This document shows, in pieces, positions 1-11,455 of a DNA stretch of 64,000 nucleotides. Made by a program: the position numbers and the translations under genes. This DNA comes from Actinostola sp. cb2023 (taxonomy: Eukaryota > Cnidaria > Anthozoa > Actiniaria > Actinostolidae), in contig JAUJYZ010000015.1 in NCBI GenBank assembly GCA_033675265.1, positions 815,501 through 879,500 on the forward strand, given 5' to 3'. Under the pieces are notes generated by a model. It worked only from the letters and a program-made list of their open reading frames with translations. It did not search any database and was not told where the DNA came from. Numbering within the stretch: position 1 is the stretch's first letter; each line of letters starts with the position of its first letter.

Positions 1-708
1 GCAAGTCATCCTTGATTAATGCAATGCGTAGAACCCATCTAAGAAAAGGTACACAATTATTGCTAATAAATATCAAATAGCTAAATATATCTACAACATA
101 TACAAGCATCAAGAGTTCCAGACTTCCGGTACGCGCGCAATGCATTGTGAGATTATTACAAAGGAAAAGTGAGCACCAAGTGAGCAAAAACATAGCTTGG
201 GCTCCCTGTGTCTAGAATTGGTGCTCACTTTTCCTTTGTAAAAATCTCATAATGCATTGCGCGCGTACCGGAAGTCTGGAACTCTTGATGCTTGTATATA
301 CATGTATCTATAACTAGGTAATATTAAATTCATTATTAAATGACAGTGTATCTCGAAGCCTGGTATCTAGCAAATCAAGCAATTTGATTGGTTAGATTCT
401 TTCTCAGACCAGTCTAGATTTTCCCATAATAACTGGTCCACACATGCATCTTAAAAGCTGTAAATATTGTTTCTATGATATGGTTTCGAGTACAAGTGAA
501 CTTGTGGGTTTTCAAAGAGCTCAAATTTCACTCCTAATAATTTATATGAAAAACATTAAGCAAAACATTAGGAGTATGCTGCGCTCGGTCTGTACTTTCA
601 CGACCTCGGTCAAGATTTTCCTATACAGACCTCCCGCTTGGTTAATAAGACCTAAATAATATATCTGAATTACTGTCATTAATTTAATTATTGATGCATC
701 TTTGTAAG
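1..708. other. Upstream intron of MTG1 (no exon seen)
   Basis: No exon of the MTG1 gene is visible before position 709, so this stretch is taken as intron. It holds a foldback element at 101-296. Around 580-655 there is a phrase close to one at 58900-59030 (ctcggtc...acctc...ggttaataag), which marks a second dispersed repeat. The P-loop exon of MTG1 must lie upstream of the window. Confidence 0.55.
101..296. mobile_element. Foldback MITE family A, copy 1
   Basis: Two arms of about 70-80 bp begin tacaagcatcaagagttcca and its complement, and surround a short loop. The arms are near-perfect reverse complements. A second copy lies at 39038-39233 with its central loop in the opposite orientation. 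No coding capacity is seen. Confidence 0.85.
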
Positions 709-3700
709 GAAAAGCCACAAGAGTTGGTAAAGCACCCGGCATAACAACAGCACTGCAAGAAAGGATTCTGGTAAATGGGTGTTCAATATAGTGATGAGGG
801 TGTCAACTGTAACGACAGACGATTGTAGCGTTGCATGTGATTTTCTTAGAGCAAGATCTAGGATTATTACTGTCCATTGACATGGTTGCTACATTGCCAT
901 TTTTACAACTTGACATTTGCTCGTTACATCTGGTTAGTGGTTTGCCCCACTTTCCCTCTTCTGGTAACCATGGTAACATAGTCATTGCCCACTCTGCCTC
1001 ACCCAGTAACCATGGTAACATAGTCATTGCCCACTCTGCCTTACCCGGTAACCATGGCAACATAGTCATTGCCCCACTCTGCCTCACCCGGTAACCATGG
1101 TAACATAGTCATTGCCCCCACTCTGCCTCACCCGATAACCATGGCAACATAGCCATTGCCCCCACTCTGCACCACCCGGTAACCATGGTAACATAGTCAT
1201 TGCCCCACTCTGCCTCACCTGGTAACCATGGTAACATAGCCATTGCCCACTCTGCCTCACCCGGTAACCATGGTAACATAGCCATTGCCCCCACTCTGCC
1301 TCACCTGGTAACCATGGTAACATAGTCATTGCCCCACTCTGCCTCACCTGGTAACCATGGTAACATAGAGACCAAAATGTAATGTTTGAACTTACAGTAT
1401 CATAATAATGTGTTTGTGTTACAGGTAGCTGATGAACCAAAGATGTATATTCTTGATACTCCAGGTATTCATTCATTCCTTCATTCATCCATCCATCCAT
1501 CAATCCATATTAATTATTATTAATTAATTAATTAATCCATTCATCATCTATTCATCCATCCATCCATCCATCCATCCATCCATCCATCCATCCATCCATC
1601 CATCCATCCATCCATCCATCCATCCATCCATCCATCCATCCATCCATCCATCCATCCATCCATCCATCCATCCATCCATCCATCCATCCATCCATCCATC
1701 CATCCATCCATCCATCCATCCATCCATCCATCCATCCATCCATCCATCCATCCATCCATCCATCCATCCATCCATCCATCCATCCATCCATCCATCCATC
1801 CATCCATCCATCCATCCATCCATCCATCCATCCATCCATCCATCCATCCATCCATCCATCCATTCCTTCCTATTTTCCTCCTTCCTTTACTTACTTATGA
1901 TTGTATACAGGTGTTGTCTCTCCGTATATACCCACTGCAGAAGTTGGGATGAAGCTGGCCGCAATAGGTAAAAACACAATCAAATGCTGTGAGTTAAAGC
2001 TGGTTGTCATGTAATGGTTCAAATAACTAAGCATTAGTTCACCACTATACATTACTATGCAACCACCAAAGTTGCGACTAGTAAGTTTGCAATAGGCTTC
2101 TGTCAATCATAAACATCAAATATGCCAAAAAATGGCTTCTTTGATGGTGAGTCCAATGAGGGTTTATCACATAATTTCAAAACTCATAGGACAAAAAAAT
2201 GATTATCATAGCTGGAAAGAGCTCGTTGAAATTAGTAAAAATGTGAAGTTTGGAAAAGATCGCTCCACAAATTACGTAGATATGAATTTTCAAAAATCGA
2301 AATTTTGTATGAAAACCTTTGGAAATTTACGCTGGTAGGCAAGAGTTGCCTCCAACAAAATTTCGATTTTTGAAAATTCATATCTTCGTAATTTGTGGAG
2401 CGATCTTTTCCAAACTTCACATTTTTACTAATTTCAACGAGCTCTTTCCAGCTATGATAATCATTTTTTGTCCTATGAGTTTTGAAATTACATGATAAAC
2501 CCTCATTGAAGGGTTCCTGCAAGAATGGAGTAAGTGACTTGTGATCAAAACCGAGATTCTCCTTTGAAATTCAAAGAGTCTCAAAGAGAATTTAGATTTT
2601 GATCAGAGATCATTTACGCTGTTCTTGCAAGGACCCTTTAATTGCAAACTACAAGATGCCACTCAGGTTAGTTGCGTAGTAAATCCTTTCCATGCTGTTC
2701 AAATTATTAGCAACATTTTCTCATTTTAGGCTGCTTCAAAGACCATTTCGTCGGTGAAGACCTGATTGCAGATTTCATTCTTTTTAACTTAAACAAAAAT
2801 GGAAAATTTGAGTGAGTACAATATTAATGTACCTTATAGTGCTCTCATACTATTAGCCTACTGGGTGGTATTTGCAAGTTGTTGACATGCAATCAATAAT
2901 CATTTGTTGTTCTTCTCTGTCTTCTATTTTAGATATGTTAGAAAGTTTGGTTTGGAGAACCCTTCCGACAGCATTAATTTTGTTCTGCGTCAACTGGCTG
3001 TCAGCCTAAATAGTACTGTATCAGGTACTGAGAAACTCCTATAAATCCTATGTAGTTTAATTTATTAAATTACAGTAAAAACCCACATATAAGAAACTGC
3101 AGATTAAGAACCTCCAGGCTGAAATTTAGCCAATTAAGCACCCAATATATAAGAACCAGTTCAGCCTGAAAAATGAAGCAGGTTCTTACGTGAAAAATGA
3201 CTAAAGCTCAGAACCAGGGGCGTAGCTAGCCGAACGCCACAACGCACGTGCGTCACTCAAAAAAAAAAAGATTAAAAAAGTAGCTTGTTTTATAAAAAAA
3301 GAAAAGTGAAAAGAAAGACTGCATGGGTTGTAGTTTGGTTGTTAATGTTTAGTGGGTCAATAGTTCACTAATTAAAACAAATTGTAAGGAAATACACCAT
3401 ACTGTATCACGAACAATAATTATTGTTTTTTTGCCGTGTAAATAAGAACCTGTTAAGAACCTATTCAGCCTGATTTCTCACTATAGACTCCCAATAATAC
3501 ATGTAAGAACCATCTCAGCCTGACTTGGAAAAAATAGGGATTCTTTTATGCGGGTTTTTACTGTATAATACATCTACATACATGTTTGCGTGCTTCTCGT
3601 TCTTCTGGTATTCCACCAATCATGGTTTTTGTATTTCTGATGTCGTAGGTGGAGTACCCAACTACTTGCAAGCATCCATTCACTTGATGTCAAGGTTCAG

Positions 3701-3743
3701 ACGTGGAGAACTTGGAAGAATTATCCTTGACCAATGTCTATAG
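709..3743 (+). CDS. MTG1: Mitochondrial ribosome-associated GTPase 1 (MTG1), 3' exons
   Basis: MTG1 is a circularly permuted GTPase of the YlqF/RbgA type that assists assembly of the mitochondrial large ribosomal subunit at the inner membrane. Six exons are visible: 709-770, 1425-1464, 1911-1967, 2730-2811, 2933-3024 and 3650-3743, ending at TAG 3741-3743. All are flanked by AG/GT, and the phases join without a break. The translation carries [12 protein letters not shown] (switch region, G2), then YILDTPG (G3). The family's C-terminal helical domain follows ([28 protein letters not shown]) and the protein ends [15 protein letters not shown]. Because the G domain is permuted (G4-G5-G1-G2-G3), the missing 5' exons should encode G4, G5 and the P-loop; they are outside the window. 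Identification comes from remembered family sequence; confidence is high. Confidence 0.9.
945..1371. repeat. Minisatellite, about 43-bp unit, about 10 copies
   Basis: The unit contains ggtaaccatggtaacatag followed by tcattgcc(c)cactctgcctcacc. It fills the MTG1 intron between the exons at 770 and 1425. Open frames through it are repeat artefacts. Confidence 0.9.
1465..1868. repeat. (ATCC)n microsatellite starting at an MTG1 splice donor
   Basis: The donor gtattcattc at 1465 runs straight into imperfect ATTC/ATCC repeats, then into about 310 bp of pure (ATCC)n from 1552 to 1862. The next exon begins 43 bp beyond the array. Confidence 0.95.
2155..2507. mobile_element. Foldback MITE family B, copy 1
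   Basis: A long inverted repeat of about 353 bp starts aatgagggtttatcac and ends with its complement. Each arm is about 170 bp, with a central ggcaagagttgcc palindrome. Further copies are at 19356-19722 and 59284-59650. It lies in an MTG1 intron. Confidence 0.9.
2508..2640. mobile_element. Short foldback element
   Basis: Inverted arms gggttcctgcaagaatgg...and...tgttcttgcaaggaccct surround a centre rich in gagtctcaaagagaat palindromes. It directly abuts family B copy 1. Confidence 0.7.
3071..3565. mobile_element. TIR element with iterated 'aagaacc' phrases
   Basis: The termini are tacagtaaaaacccacatat and its approximate complement ending gcgggtttttactgta. The phrase 'aagaacc...agcctga' occurs several times inside. 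It lies in the last MTG1 intron and ends 85 bp before the last exon. Confidence 0.75.
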
Positions 3744-3896
3744 CCTAATTATATTATTATATACCGGTAATAATATAATAATTATTTTTATAGCCTAATA
3801 TTCTGTGTAGATATGTATATACAAAATGTTATGATTTTTATTGATGGTGAATGTACAAAAAACAAGTTACAGAATGAAGGCAAAATAGCTCAATTT

Positions 3897-3902
3897 AATA
3901 AA
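3897..3902 (+). terminator. Putative MTG1 polyadenylation signal
   Basis: AATAAA lies 154 bp after the MTG1 stop codon and is the nearest canonical signal downstream. No cleavage site can be assigned by eye. Confidence 0.4.
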
Positions 3903-5619
3903 GGAAAAGACACTCTATTAAATGAACCTTGCAAGAACTAAAAACAACAAAAAGAAAAAAAGATGAAGAGTTGGTGCATCAAGACATCAAACCCGGATCA
4001 TACTGGATCATCAGCTTCAAACGCATTGAGTTGTAGACTGCGCCACAGGACCACAGTAATTTGTACAACAATAATTCATGGGATACACTTGCACGATAGC
4101 AGAGTAGTAAGGGGCAGTTACTAGTATTGATGGACTAGGATATGACTGTTCCCTCCCTCTTTGACTACTAAGCTGATTGGTGTAATGCCTGATAGTGCGG
4201 ATGAAGCCGAAATCTTTGTCCTATCCGTAACATACTGTGACTCAGCATTTAAGTCTGGGTGCATGGTCCTTTTTTTGTAAAAAAATTGTGGCATTCCTTT
4301 TATGTTAACGTTCGGGTCCCTAGCCTGGGCTTCCTTTTTGGGAAGGTTTTTTCTCCCTTTATCGTTTCCCTCAAGATTGCTCGGCTTATTGCACTTCACT
4401 GGTATAATACTTTTTTTCGTCATAATTTGAGCTGACCGTCGAGTAAACATGATCAACGAAACTTGTCAAAGATATGCCAAGGAAAATTTGCTCGGGTACT
4501 AAGGCGTAATTCAGACGCTGGACTCGCCTTTTAGCTGGCAATGATAGAGGCTTCCAAAGGACAGAACATGGTTTTAATATTTAATGTATAGTTCTCGTAC
4601 TTCTTTGACTAGGATCATAAATACCTCAAAGACAAATCCATATATACGATAAAATTGAAAACAATAAAACTAAAAGTAAATTAAGGACAAGAGATAAGAA
4701 AAAAAAACCATAGAAAAGAAAAGAAAGTCTTCAACTCCTACTCAAACTAGATTGAGTCAAAGTGTGAGAACAGACTGTTTGTCCAAGTTTCTATGGAAAA
4801 TTAAGGGTGAAATGTTAGGAATGTGCAGGGACCATGGAGACGCGAGGGCTTTCAAGGGTGCTCCACGGTCCCTAATGTGTCATCTACACTACCAGGGGCG
4901 TAGGCAGGGGAAGGTCAAGGGTACCTGTGAACCCTCTGGGACTACTCATTAAATTTATATGTTTGAGGAGGGGAGGGGGAGGATTTGGTGGTGAACGATA
5001 TGGAGTGTGACCCCCCCAATGGAAAATCCTGGCTACGCCCCCGACTACCATACTATACTTCACATGTCACTTGGTTTTCCTCAATGTTTTATTTGCAGCT
5101 AGCAAGGCATTGTTTCTATTCTCCAATGCAATCAAGATTACAAAATATTATGTGATTTAATTGCTTAAATATTAAATAACACTGCAATATTCTACTGTCA
5201 CAAAACTAGTGTTTGTACAAATTATTATTGATGCTGATAAATATACCTTAGGAATTATATCATCTACAAATTAGATTTTATAATATAACTACACAAAATA
5301 TTGAACACTAGTTAGTTCAATCAGATTATTTGGCCAAAAATTGATATAACTTGACACTGTACCCTTTGACACTGGTCACCCTTTGAGTATATTATAGGCA
5401 TACAAAGATGCACTGTATAACACTATAAAACTACACACTGCCATGTGCAAAATTCTAGTTGTTTGGTTCAAATGCTTCAATATTTATCGACAATAGTTCT
5501 AAACTATGAGTGTGATGCATTCCTTTGTCGTTATAGTTTGCCAAGCCAACGCAAACCACACCACGCTTATCAAATATGCAAAAAGAGAAAAGTCAACAAT
5601 TTTTTTGTACATGCAAAAG
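3903..5619. other. Intergenic stretch with one dispersed repeat
   Basis: No gene is supported. At 4888-5050 there is a TIR-like repeat, from accaggggcgtaggcagggg to cctggctacgcccccg. It is the same family as the outer element at 11669-12282. Confidence 0.5.
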
Positions 5620-6228
5620 CTAAACCCTAAATGTGCGAAGAATTGCTTTATTAGGTTGTCTTTCTTCTTTTGTGTCTTCTTCGCTCCTTAAAGAAGCTGT
5701 TTCGCTGGTCGAGTCGATTTCACTTTCATCTTGTTCTTCGATGCTTGATATGTCGAGTGGCTTTATCTGTTGTTTCTTCCTGGCGATGCTCATGTGTTTG
5801 GCTCTCTGGGCAAAAGCGAACACGATCCTGGTAATCAGATGTTCAACATGGTGTTCTATTTCCTCCAGTATCTTCTGGTCTTTCTTGGACATCAATTTGT
5901 TGGTCCATTTGCTGCGTGTCTTGCATTCTGCGATTTGATGTTCGATTTTGTTCAATGTCTCTTTCAGATCGTGATAGAACTCTGCGTGGCGAATGAACCT
6001 AGCGTCGGCGCCATTCAATACCTTCGTTAGCTGTTTAACAACTGGCACAAACTTCATAAGATGAGCTCTGTTGGTCTTGGCAGCAGCGATCGCCCAAAGA
6101 ATATTATCTACTTTGGCAAACACCGACCCTGGTGTTGCGAAGGCAGTCTCGACGTTCATTTCGGTGGCCATAGTTGCTGTTTTTAAAGATGCTTTTTCGA
6201 AGAATCTGGCAATTGTTTCCTTCTTCAT
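5620..6228 (-). CDS. Single-exon helical protein, HeLo/MLKL four-helix-like
   Basis: An open frame of 202 codons has G at -3 before its ATG, no internal stops and non-repetitive composition. Residues about 20-140 are predicted as amphipathic helices with the spacing typical of the MLKL/RPW8/HeLo membrane-binding bundle. One helix (AKTNRAHLMKFVPVVKQL) has the 'N..hL..hV..h' pattern. A pair (FYHDLKETLNKIEHQI and KDQKILEEIEHHVEHL) follows a Cys/Ser-containing turn. Residues 140-202 form a basic segment, then an acidic Ser-rich tail. Family members act as membrane-permeabilising or adaptor domains, usually joined to a kinase or NLR; no such partner domain is seen here. The fold assignment is inference from pattern only. 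That this is a gene is likelier (about 0.7) than the family call (about 0.4). It is convergent with MTG1. Confidence 0.55.
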   Translation of the reverse strand: MKKETIARFFEKASLKTATMATEMNVETAFATPGSVFAKVDNILWAIAAAKTNRAHLMKFVPVVKQLTKVLNGADARFIRHAEFYHDLKETLNKIEHQIAECKTRSKWTNKLMSKKDQKILEEIEHHVEHLITRIVFAFAQRAKHMSIARKKQQIKPLDISSIEEQDESEIDSTSETASLRSEEDTKEERQPNKAILRTFRV

Positions 6229-6357
6229 CTCCTCTTATAGAAAACTCTCAATGAAAAGTTTCCCTGTTGGTTTATAATCGGTGTAGTTATCTTCAAGTCC
6301 TTCCCGTTGTATCCCTGATTTGAGGGCTGAAGACCCCACTTTCAGTTCTTGTTCAAA

Positions 6358-6471
6358 TTAGCTTCCCTCGTCGTGAACTATTTGCAAGAGAATCGACAGC
6401 AAGCAGTTAGTGCTAGAGGAAACACTGCCATCTAAATCGTTCTCCAATGGATCATCAAGAAATTCAATCAT
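6358..6471 (-). CDS. Possible upstream small ORF, 37 aa
   Basis: A complete ATG-to-TAA frame on the same strand sits 129 bp upstream of the 202-codon ORF. It encodes an acidic start (MIEFLDDPLENDLDG) followed by a hydrophobic helix-like end. It could be a regulatory upstream ORF or part of an unrecognised 5' exon. There is no homology evidence. Confidence 0.25.
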   Translation of the reverse strand: MIEFLDDPLENDLDGSVSSSTNCLLSILLQIVHDEGS

Positions 6472-8165
6472 CTAGGACAAGTTTTGGTCCTTTAGAACCG
6501 GAGGTTTTTTCGCTGTTAAAACAACAAGCACAAACAAGACACAAACTCTACTCTCTGCCAAGGCAGTGAATAACTGGATCCTCGTGTGACGAGTTCTTTT
6601 CTAGCAGCCTCGCGCGGGCACTAAGCCAATAGAATGTTACATGAACATTTTACCGGGGGTGGGGTAATACTAGTAAACTTACATCTCTCTTCTGCAAGCC
6701 AATATCTTTATAGATAATCCCCAAAACACTGATGCGAAAAAAAATACTGACTATAAAAATAAACACCCAAGCGATGTTGAGGAAACTGATACAGAATTTG
6801 ACAATATTTTAGTTTGAAAAAATTGGCATTGTACCACCCCTGGTTGAGTTGCAGTTAGTCAAACAAGTTCAACTGGTTTTGATGATCGCTCAAACGTGAC
6901 GGCGCTTCCCGTTTCTACGCTATAAATATTCATGAAGGTAAATATTTATATCGGTTCAGGATTGCACAATCGGTTGAAATAGTCTGAAAAAAATTCTAAG
7001 TTAAGAAATTATTATGAATTCAATGTATAAACAGTGAATAGTTATGTTTGATTTTTGAGTGAATGCATGAAAGCATTTTTGAGTGAGCTTATCTGTATAA
7101 ATTATTATTTTTCACTGTTTTGTATGTGATCATGTTTAAAGTTATATCAATGAAATCATACAAAGTTCGTAAAATATTGATGAGTATTTTTAAAATCTAA
7201 CCAAAACTCCTTATTTAGAAGTGAACAATACAGACAAACATGTATTGAAGCAACGTCACCCAAGGGGAATTTTACATTGCTAGGCAACCCCTAATGCATA
7301 TAGGTCCTAGAAAAATCCAGGTCAACAAGATTGCATTGTCCACAAACTTATGTATGCTGTTTCATAGTTTATACTAAAGACTCTTGATTTCTAGAGATTT
7401 TGATGTTTGTGAAAACAAATTATCGGCATGCACTTTAGACTACAATCAGTTATTACATTATTCTGGTTTCTTTTGACTTGTAAAAGGTGAAAAGTGGTCG
7501 AAATAAAAGAGAAAAAAATTAAAAATAAAGAGAAAACAATAAAAAAAAAAAATTTAAAAAAAATATAGGTGACTGCTTATGGAGGCTGTAGTTCCATGAC
7601 TTTGACAACTGACTGCTAAGTAAAAGATGCAGAATGCTTTCAGTGCGACTCTCAAAGCTAACCACCTGTAATGTATATTCACATACTTCTGCCACCATCA
7701 TTAGCCAATCACAGGTTTGAGTGCCAATAACTGGTCTTTACTGGCAACCTTCAATGTGGAGAATTTTCCAATAAAATTTTATATTGGTTGTTACTCATCT
7801 CCTCTTTTCAGATTATGACTCATTTGATTTACTGTTTTTGTTTATTCCACGAGCAGTGGCGGATCCAGGATTCCAGGGGGAGGGTCAGGGGAGTCCGGAC
7901 CCCCCTGTCACACCTGAGGTTCAATTGATTGTTTTATCCTAGAATCTAGTTTTGACACAGGTTTTTTGCTTAGTATATGTTTGGAACCCCCCTCCAAAAA
8001 TTCCTGGTTCCAACCCTGAGTGACAAGTCTCCCTGTAGCTCAGTAGTAAAGCATGACTGACCGGTATCCATGCATGCAGCCTGATTTGATTAATATTATT
8101 ATTTCAAAAATGCAATATTTTATTCAATGAATCATTACTCCATACAAATCACAAAAAAATATACA
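6472..8165. other. Intergenic, no gene recognised
   Basis: The stretch is AT-rich. At 7855-8030 there is a 'cagtggcggatccaggattc' type dispersed repeat, related to the one at 31433-31592. A tRNA-like phrase (ccctgtagctcagtagtaaag) at about 8032 lacks a matching T-arm. Confidence 0.5.
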
Positions 8166-8398
8166 GTTTCGAGTTATTAAGCGATGACCGCTGTCCTTGA
8201 CAAAAGATGCATTTGCTCAGGCTCAGCCTCAATTCAGTGTAAATTATTCACAAATACAGACGAGAACGTGAAAAAGTGTTGACATTCAACAATGGAAACC
8301 ATTTTTAATTGCACAGGTTATTCTCTGGATTGAGGCTAAGCCTGAGCAAACGCGTCTTTTGTCAAGGAGTACAGCAGTGTCTAAACAAACTCGAAACG
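8166..8398. mobile_element. Foldback MITE family C, copy 1
   Basis: The arms contain gacaaaagatgcatttgctc, and the complementary arm has gagcaaacgcgtcttttgtc. A related copy is at 30650-30892. Confidence 0.8.
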
Positions 8399-8574
8399 GG
8401 AGTATTCTTTGAAAAGGGCTAAATTATGCTTATTAAAGTCAGCATTGCAAATATAGCAATCAATTTGACCACACAGTAATGTGTTCATAGAGGTTTTTTG
8501 CTTTCTGTTTGTCATGTCAGCTTTAAATACTCAATCTATTTATGGCATGACATACCTAGTCAGACTTTGATAGG

Positions 8575-8870
8575 GATGTCGAATACACTGATTCCGAACA
8601 TGGCGACCAATTTGAATAACCATTGTTCTTTGACTGACTGGCCTCATGTTCATGTGGAAACACAAAAGCGTTCTCACCTGTATGAGAGGCTGGTCAGTCC
8701 AGAATGGTTATTCAAATTGGTTGCCATGTTCGGAATCGGTGTATGGTCCCCACAAAAAATCAGTCTCGCGCAAAATTTCGGTCAAATTTCATGGGGCTTG
8801 AAGTCTCGTTTTTCTGGAGTCTCGCAGTCTCGTCTTGACCATTTGATACCCCTTTTGATGGATGATAACT
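8575..8870. mobile_element. Foldback element plus shared flank
   Basis: Arms ccgaacatggcgaccaatttgaata and its complement span 8575-8740. The following 8756-8870 segment (caaaatttcggtcaaatttcatgg) recurs in inverse orientation at 44800-45020, so the full element is longer than the foldback. Confidence 0.65.
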
Positions 8871-9559
8871 ATGGTGCTTATTCTGTAGCAAAATGACTAG
8901 TTCATATGTTGAGCACTATAAACTGCATTGCCATAATATCACTGTATCAACTTATAGTTAAAAACATTCTTCATACTTTCATGTTTTACAAATAGTGTAG
9001 ACATTGGTGGAAAGTCAAAGTGATATGTAATAGACCCATAAAGAGGGTTTGATTTCTTATAGCACTTCAACTATTCCTTAGTTCCCTAAATACCCATAGA
9101 AAACTAACAGGGCACCGATGAAGGGAGGAGGTAAAGCCCCCTGACATGAAGGGGGACGGATGTTAAATATCGACCTTTACCTTCACCTTTGTCATAGTAG
9201 CACTTAAATGGGATGAGCTACACTTTCCAGTGTAAAAGTACTTAAAAATATTAGTACTAACTGAATAAAGTATATTTCACATATGGAAACTGGCAGCCTC
9301 CTCCACATGCAACCCTTTGCTTTCTTATGGGATCCCTGTGCCTTTCTGGGATCTCTGCCCTCTTCGATGCAGCGCCACAGGAAACCCATCTGATAGAGTT
9401 TTAGCTAGAGAGTACAGTATTTAGAGTTGCCTGAGGAGGAGGCTAGGATACTGGTTGGGCCACACAGTGGAACAAATGACAAAATGTTTGATTTTCACTC
9501 TGTAATATTTGGGCTAATATTATTGATGAATCTAAACTTCTGGCAAGTTAAATGACATT

Positions 9560-9893
9560 GTTATATCCCCATAGTCAAACTCGTTTTCTCAATGGTCGAG
9601 AGCACGTCACGTGGCAGGCGTCAAATCTTAATAACTCCCGCGCTGGCAATAGCTCACGATCAAAGCGTGAGAGGGGAATAAACGCACGTGATCAGGTCAA
9701 AGTCGATGGAAAATACTTGTGGTGCCATTGTTTATAACAACAATTTTTTCAGTGTTTGACTATGGGGATATAACAAAACTTAATGACTGTTCCCTCGGGA
9801 AAACAGTTAATTTTGTTTTCCTCGAATCTCAATGTTTCCCGAGACGAAGATTCTCGGGAAACAAAATGAACTGTTTCCCTCGGGACCAGTCTT
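9560..9893. mobile_element. Two adjacent foldback elements
   Basis: The first (9560-9776) has ends ttgttatatccccatagtca and its complement. The second (9780-9893) has arms gactgttccctcgggaaaac and complement around a tctcgggaaac core. Confidence 0.65.
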
Positions 9894-10239
9894 TAAGTGT
9901 TTATAATATTCTCTTTCTAAATTAGTAATATAAATGAATTTCTTAATCAAGTAACATCGCAAAACAAGGAATATGTTATCTGGGCCCTCTCACACAATAT
10001 TGATGTTGAAAACCAAAAAGTGGCATGACCTCCATGTAAGAACCTTAACACAGCATACATCTAATCCCAAGACTATAAACAATATTGATTGATATATGGA
10101 TTCATTGATCCACCAATCCAGTAGTTAAAGGCTCTAGAGATCTATAGAACTTACAAAATAATGTAGGACGGAGTGATTGATACACGGCTCTTTTTACACG
10201 GCTCAAAGGGAGAGCACTTTGTAATTAATTTTAATTTTA

Positions 10240-10660
10240 GTGATTTTGATTCCGTGTCTAAATAAAGTTCATTCATTCATTCATTCATTCATTCATTCAT
10301 TCATTCATTCATTCATTCATACACATTGTGAAGAGAAAATACAGTTATGCAGTTGTGAGGTTCTTACACCGAGGTAAACTGTCCAAAGCCTATTATCTTT
10401 GGGATAACATATTATAATGTCAGAGAAATAATAAATTGAAACAATAACTTAGTTACAAAGCATATAAGACTGAATCAGTCCAGAAAAGATTATAATTACT
10501 GATAAACAACTTGATTATCTAATCCCACCCCTGCCCCACCCCCTTCTGTCCCCACCCATCCCACTTAACCCATCCCACCCCTCTTAACCCATCCCACCCC
10601 TGAACTATTCCCCCCCCCCCCCCCCCCTCTGTCCCCACCCCTACTCCACCCATGAACTAA
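10240..10660. repeat. (ATTC)n and C-rich simple repeats
   Basis: About 60 bp of (ATTC)n at 10268-10320 follows ctaaataaagttc, which looks like the 3' tail of a SINE or LINE. At 10525-10650 there is CCCACCC-rich sequence with a run of about 20 C. Confidence 0.85.
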
Positions 10661-10679
10661 TTTATTGATATACATGTAT

Positions 10680-11447
10680 GCATATACATGTACTGTATGC
10701 AGTATAGACATAGTTATACTAGTGATTCACCACTGGGAGAACTATTCAGTATAGACACATATAGTATCAGTGATGCACTACTGTTAGTAATACTTGTATA
10801 TGCAGTATAGACATAGTTATACTAGTGATTCACCACTGGGAGAACTATTCAGTATAGACACATATAGTATCAGTGATGTACTACTGTTAGTACTACTTGT
10901 ATAGCAGTATAGACATAGTTATACTAGTGATGCAGTACTGGGAGTACTATTCAGTATAGACTGACACAGATAGTATCAGTGATGTACTACTGTTAGTACT
11001 ACTTGTATATGCAGTATAGAATATAGTTATACCAGTGATGTACTACTGTTAGTACTATATGCAGTATAGACACACATTTGTAGTTATACCAGTGATGCAC
11101 TATAACTGTTAGTACTGACAGTAGCTGTATGTAGTATAGGCAGTTATACCAGTGATGCACTATAACTGTTAGTACTGACAGTAGCTGTATGTAGTATAGG
11201 CAGTTATACCAGTGATGCACTATAACTGTTAGTACTGACAGTAGCTGTATGTAGTATAGGCAGTTATACCAGTGATGCACTACTATAACTGTTAGTACTG
11301 ACAGTAGCTGTATGTAGTATAGGCAGTTATACCAGTGATGCACTATAACTGTTAGTACTGACAGTAGCTGTATGTAGTATAGGCAGTTATACCAGTGATG
11401 CACTATAACTGTTAGTACTGACAGTAGCTGTATGTAGTATAACAGTG
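10680..11447. repeat. Two related minisatellites downstream of the SAM-domain gene
   Basis: From 10690 to about 11040 a unit of about 115 bp recurs about three times (gcagtatagacatagttatactagtg...). From about 11110 to 11440 a 60-63 bp unit recurs about six times (cagttataccagtgatgcac...). The array ends about 9 bp beyond the stop codon of the minus-strand gene, so it would occupy its 3' UTR. Confidence 0.9.
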
Positions 11448-11455
11448 ATTATATT

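Noticed and set aside
1544..1863. Frames encoding MDGW repeats
   Set aside because: Pure (ATCC)n read in several frames; no coding signal.
8030..8105. tRNA gene at 'tccctgtagctcagtagtaa'
   Set aside because: An A-box-like phrase only; no T-arm or acceptor pairing.
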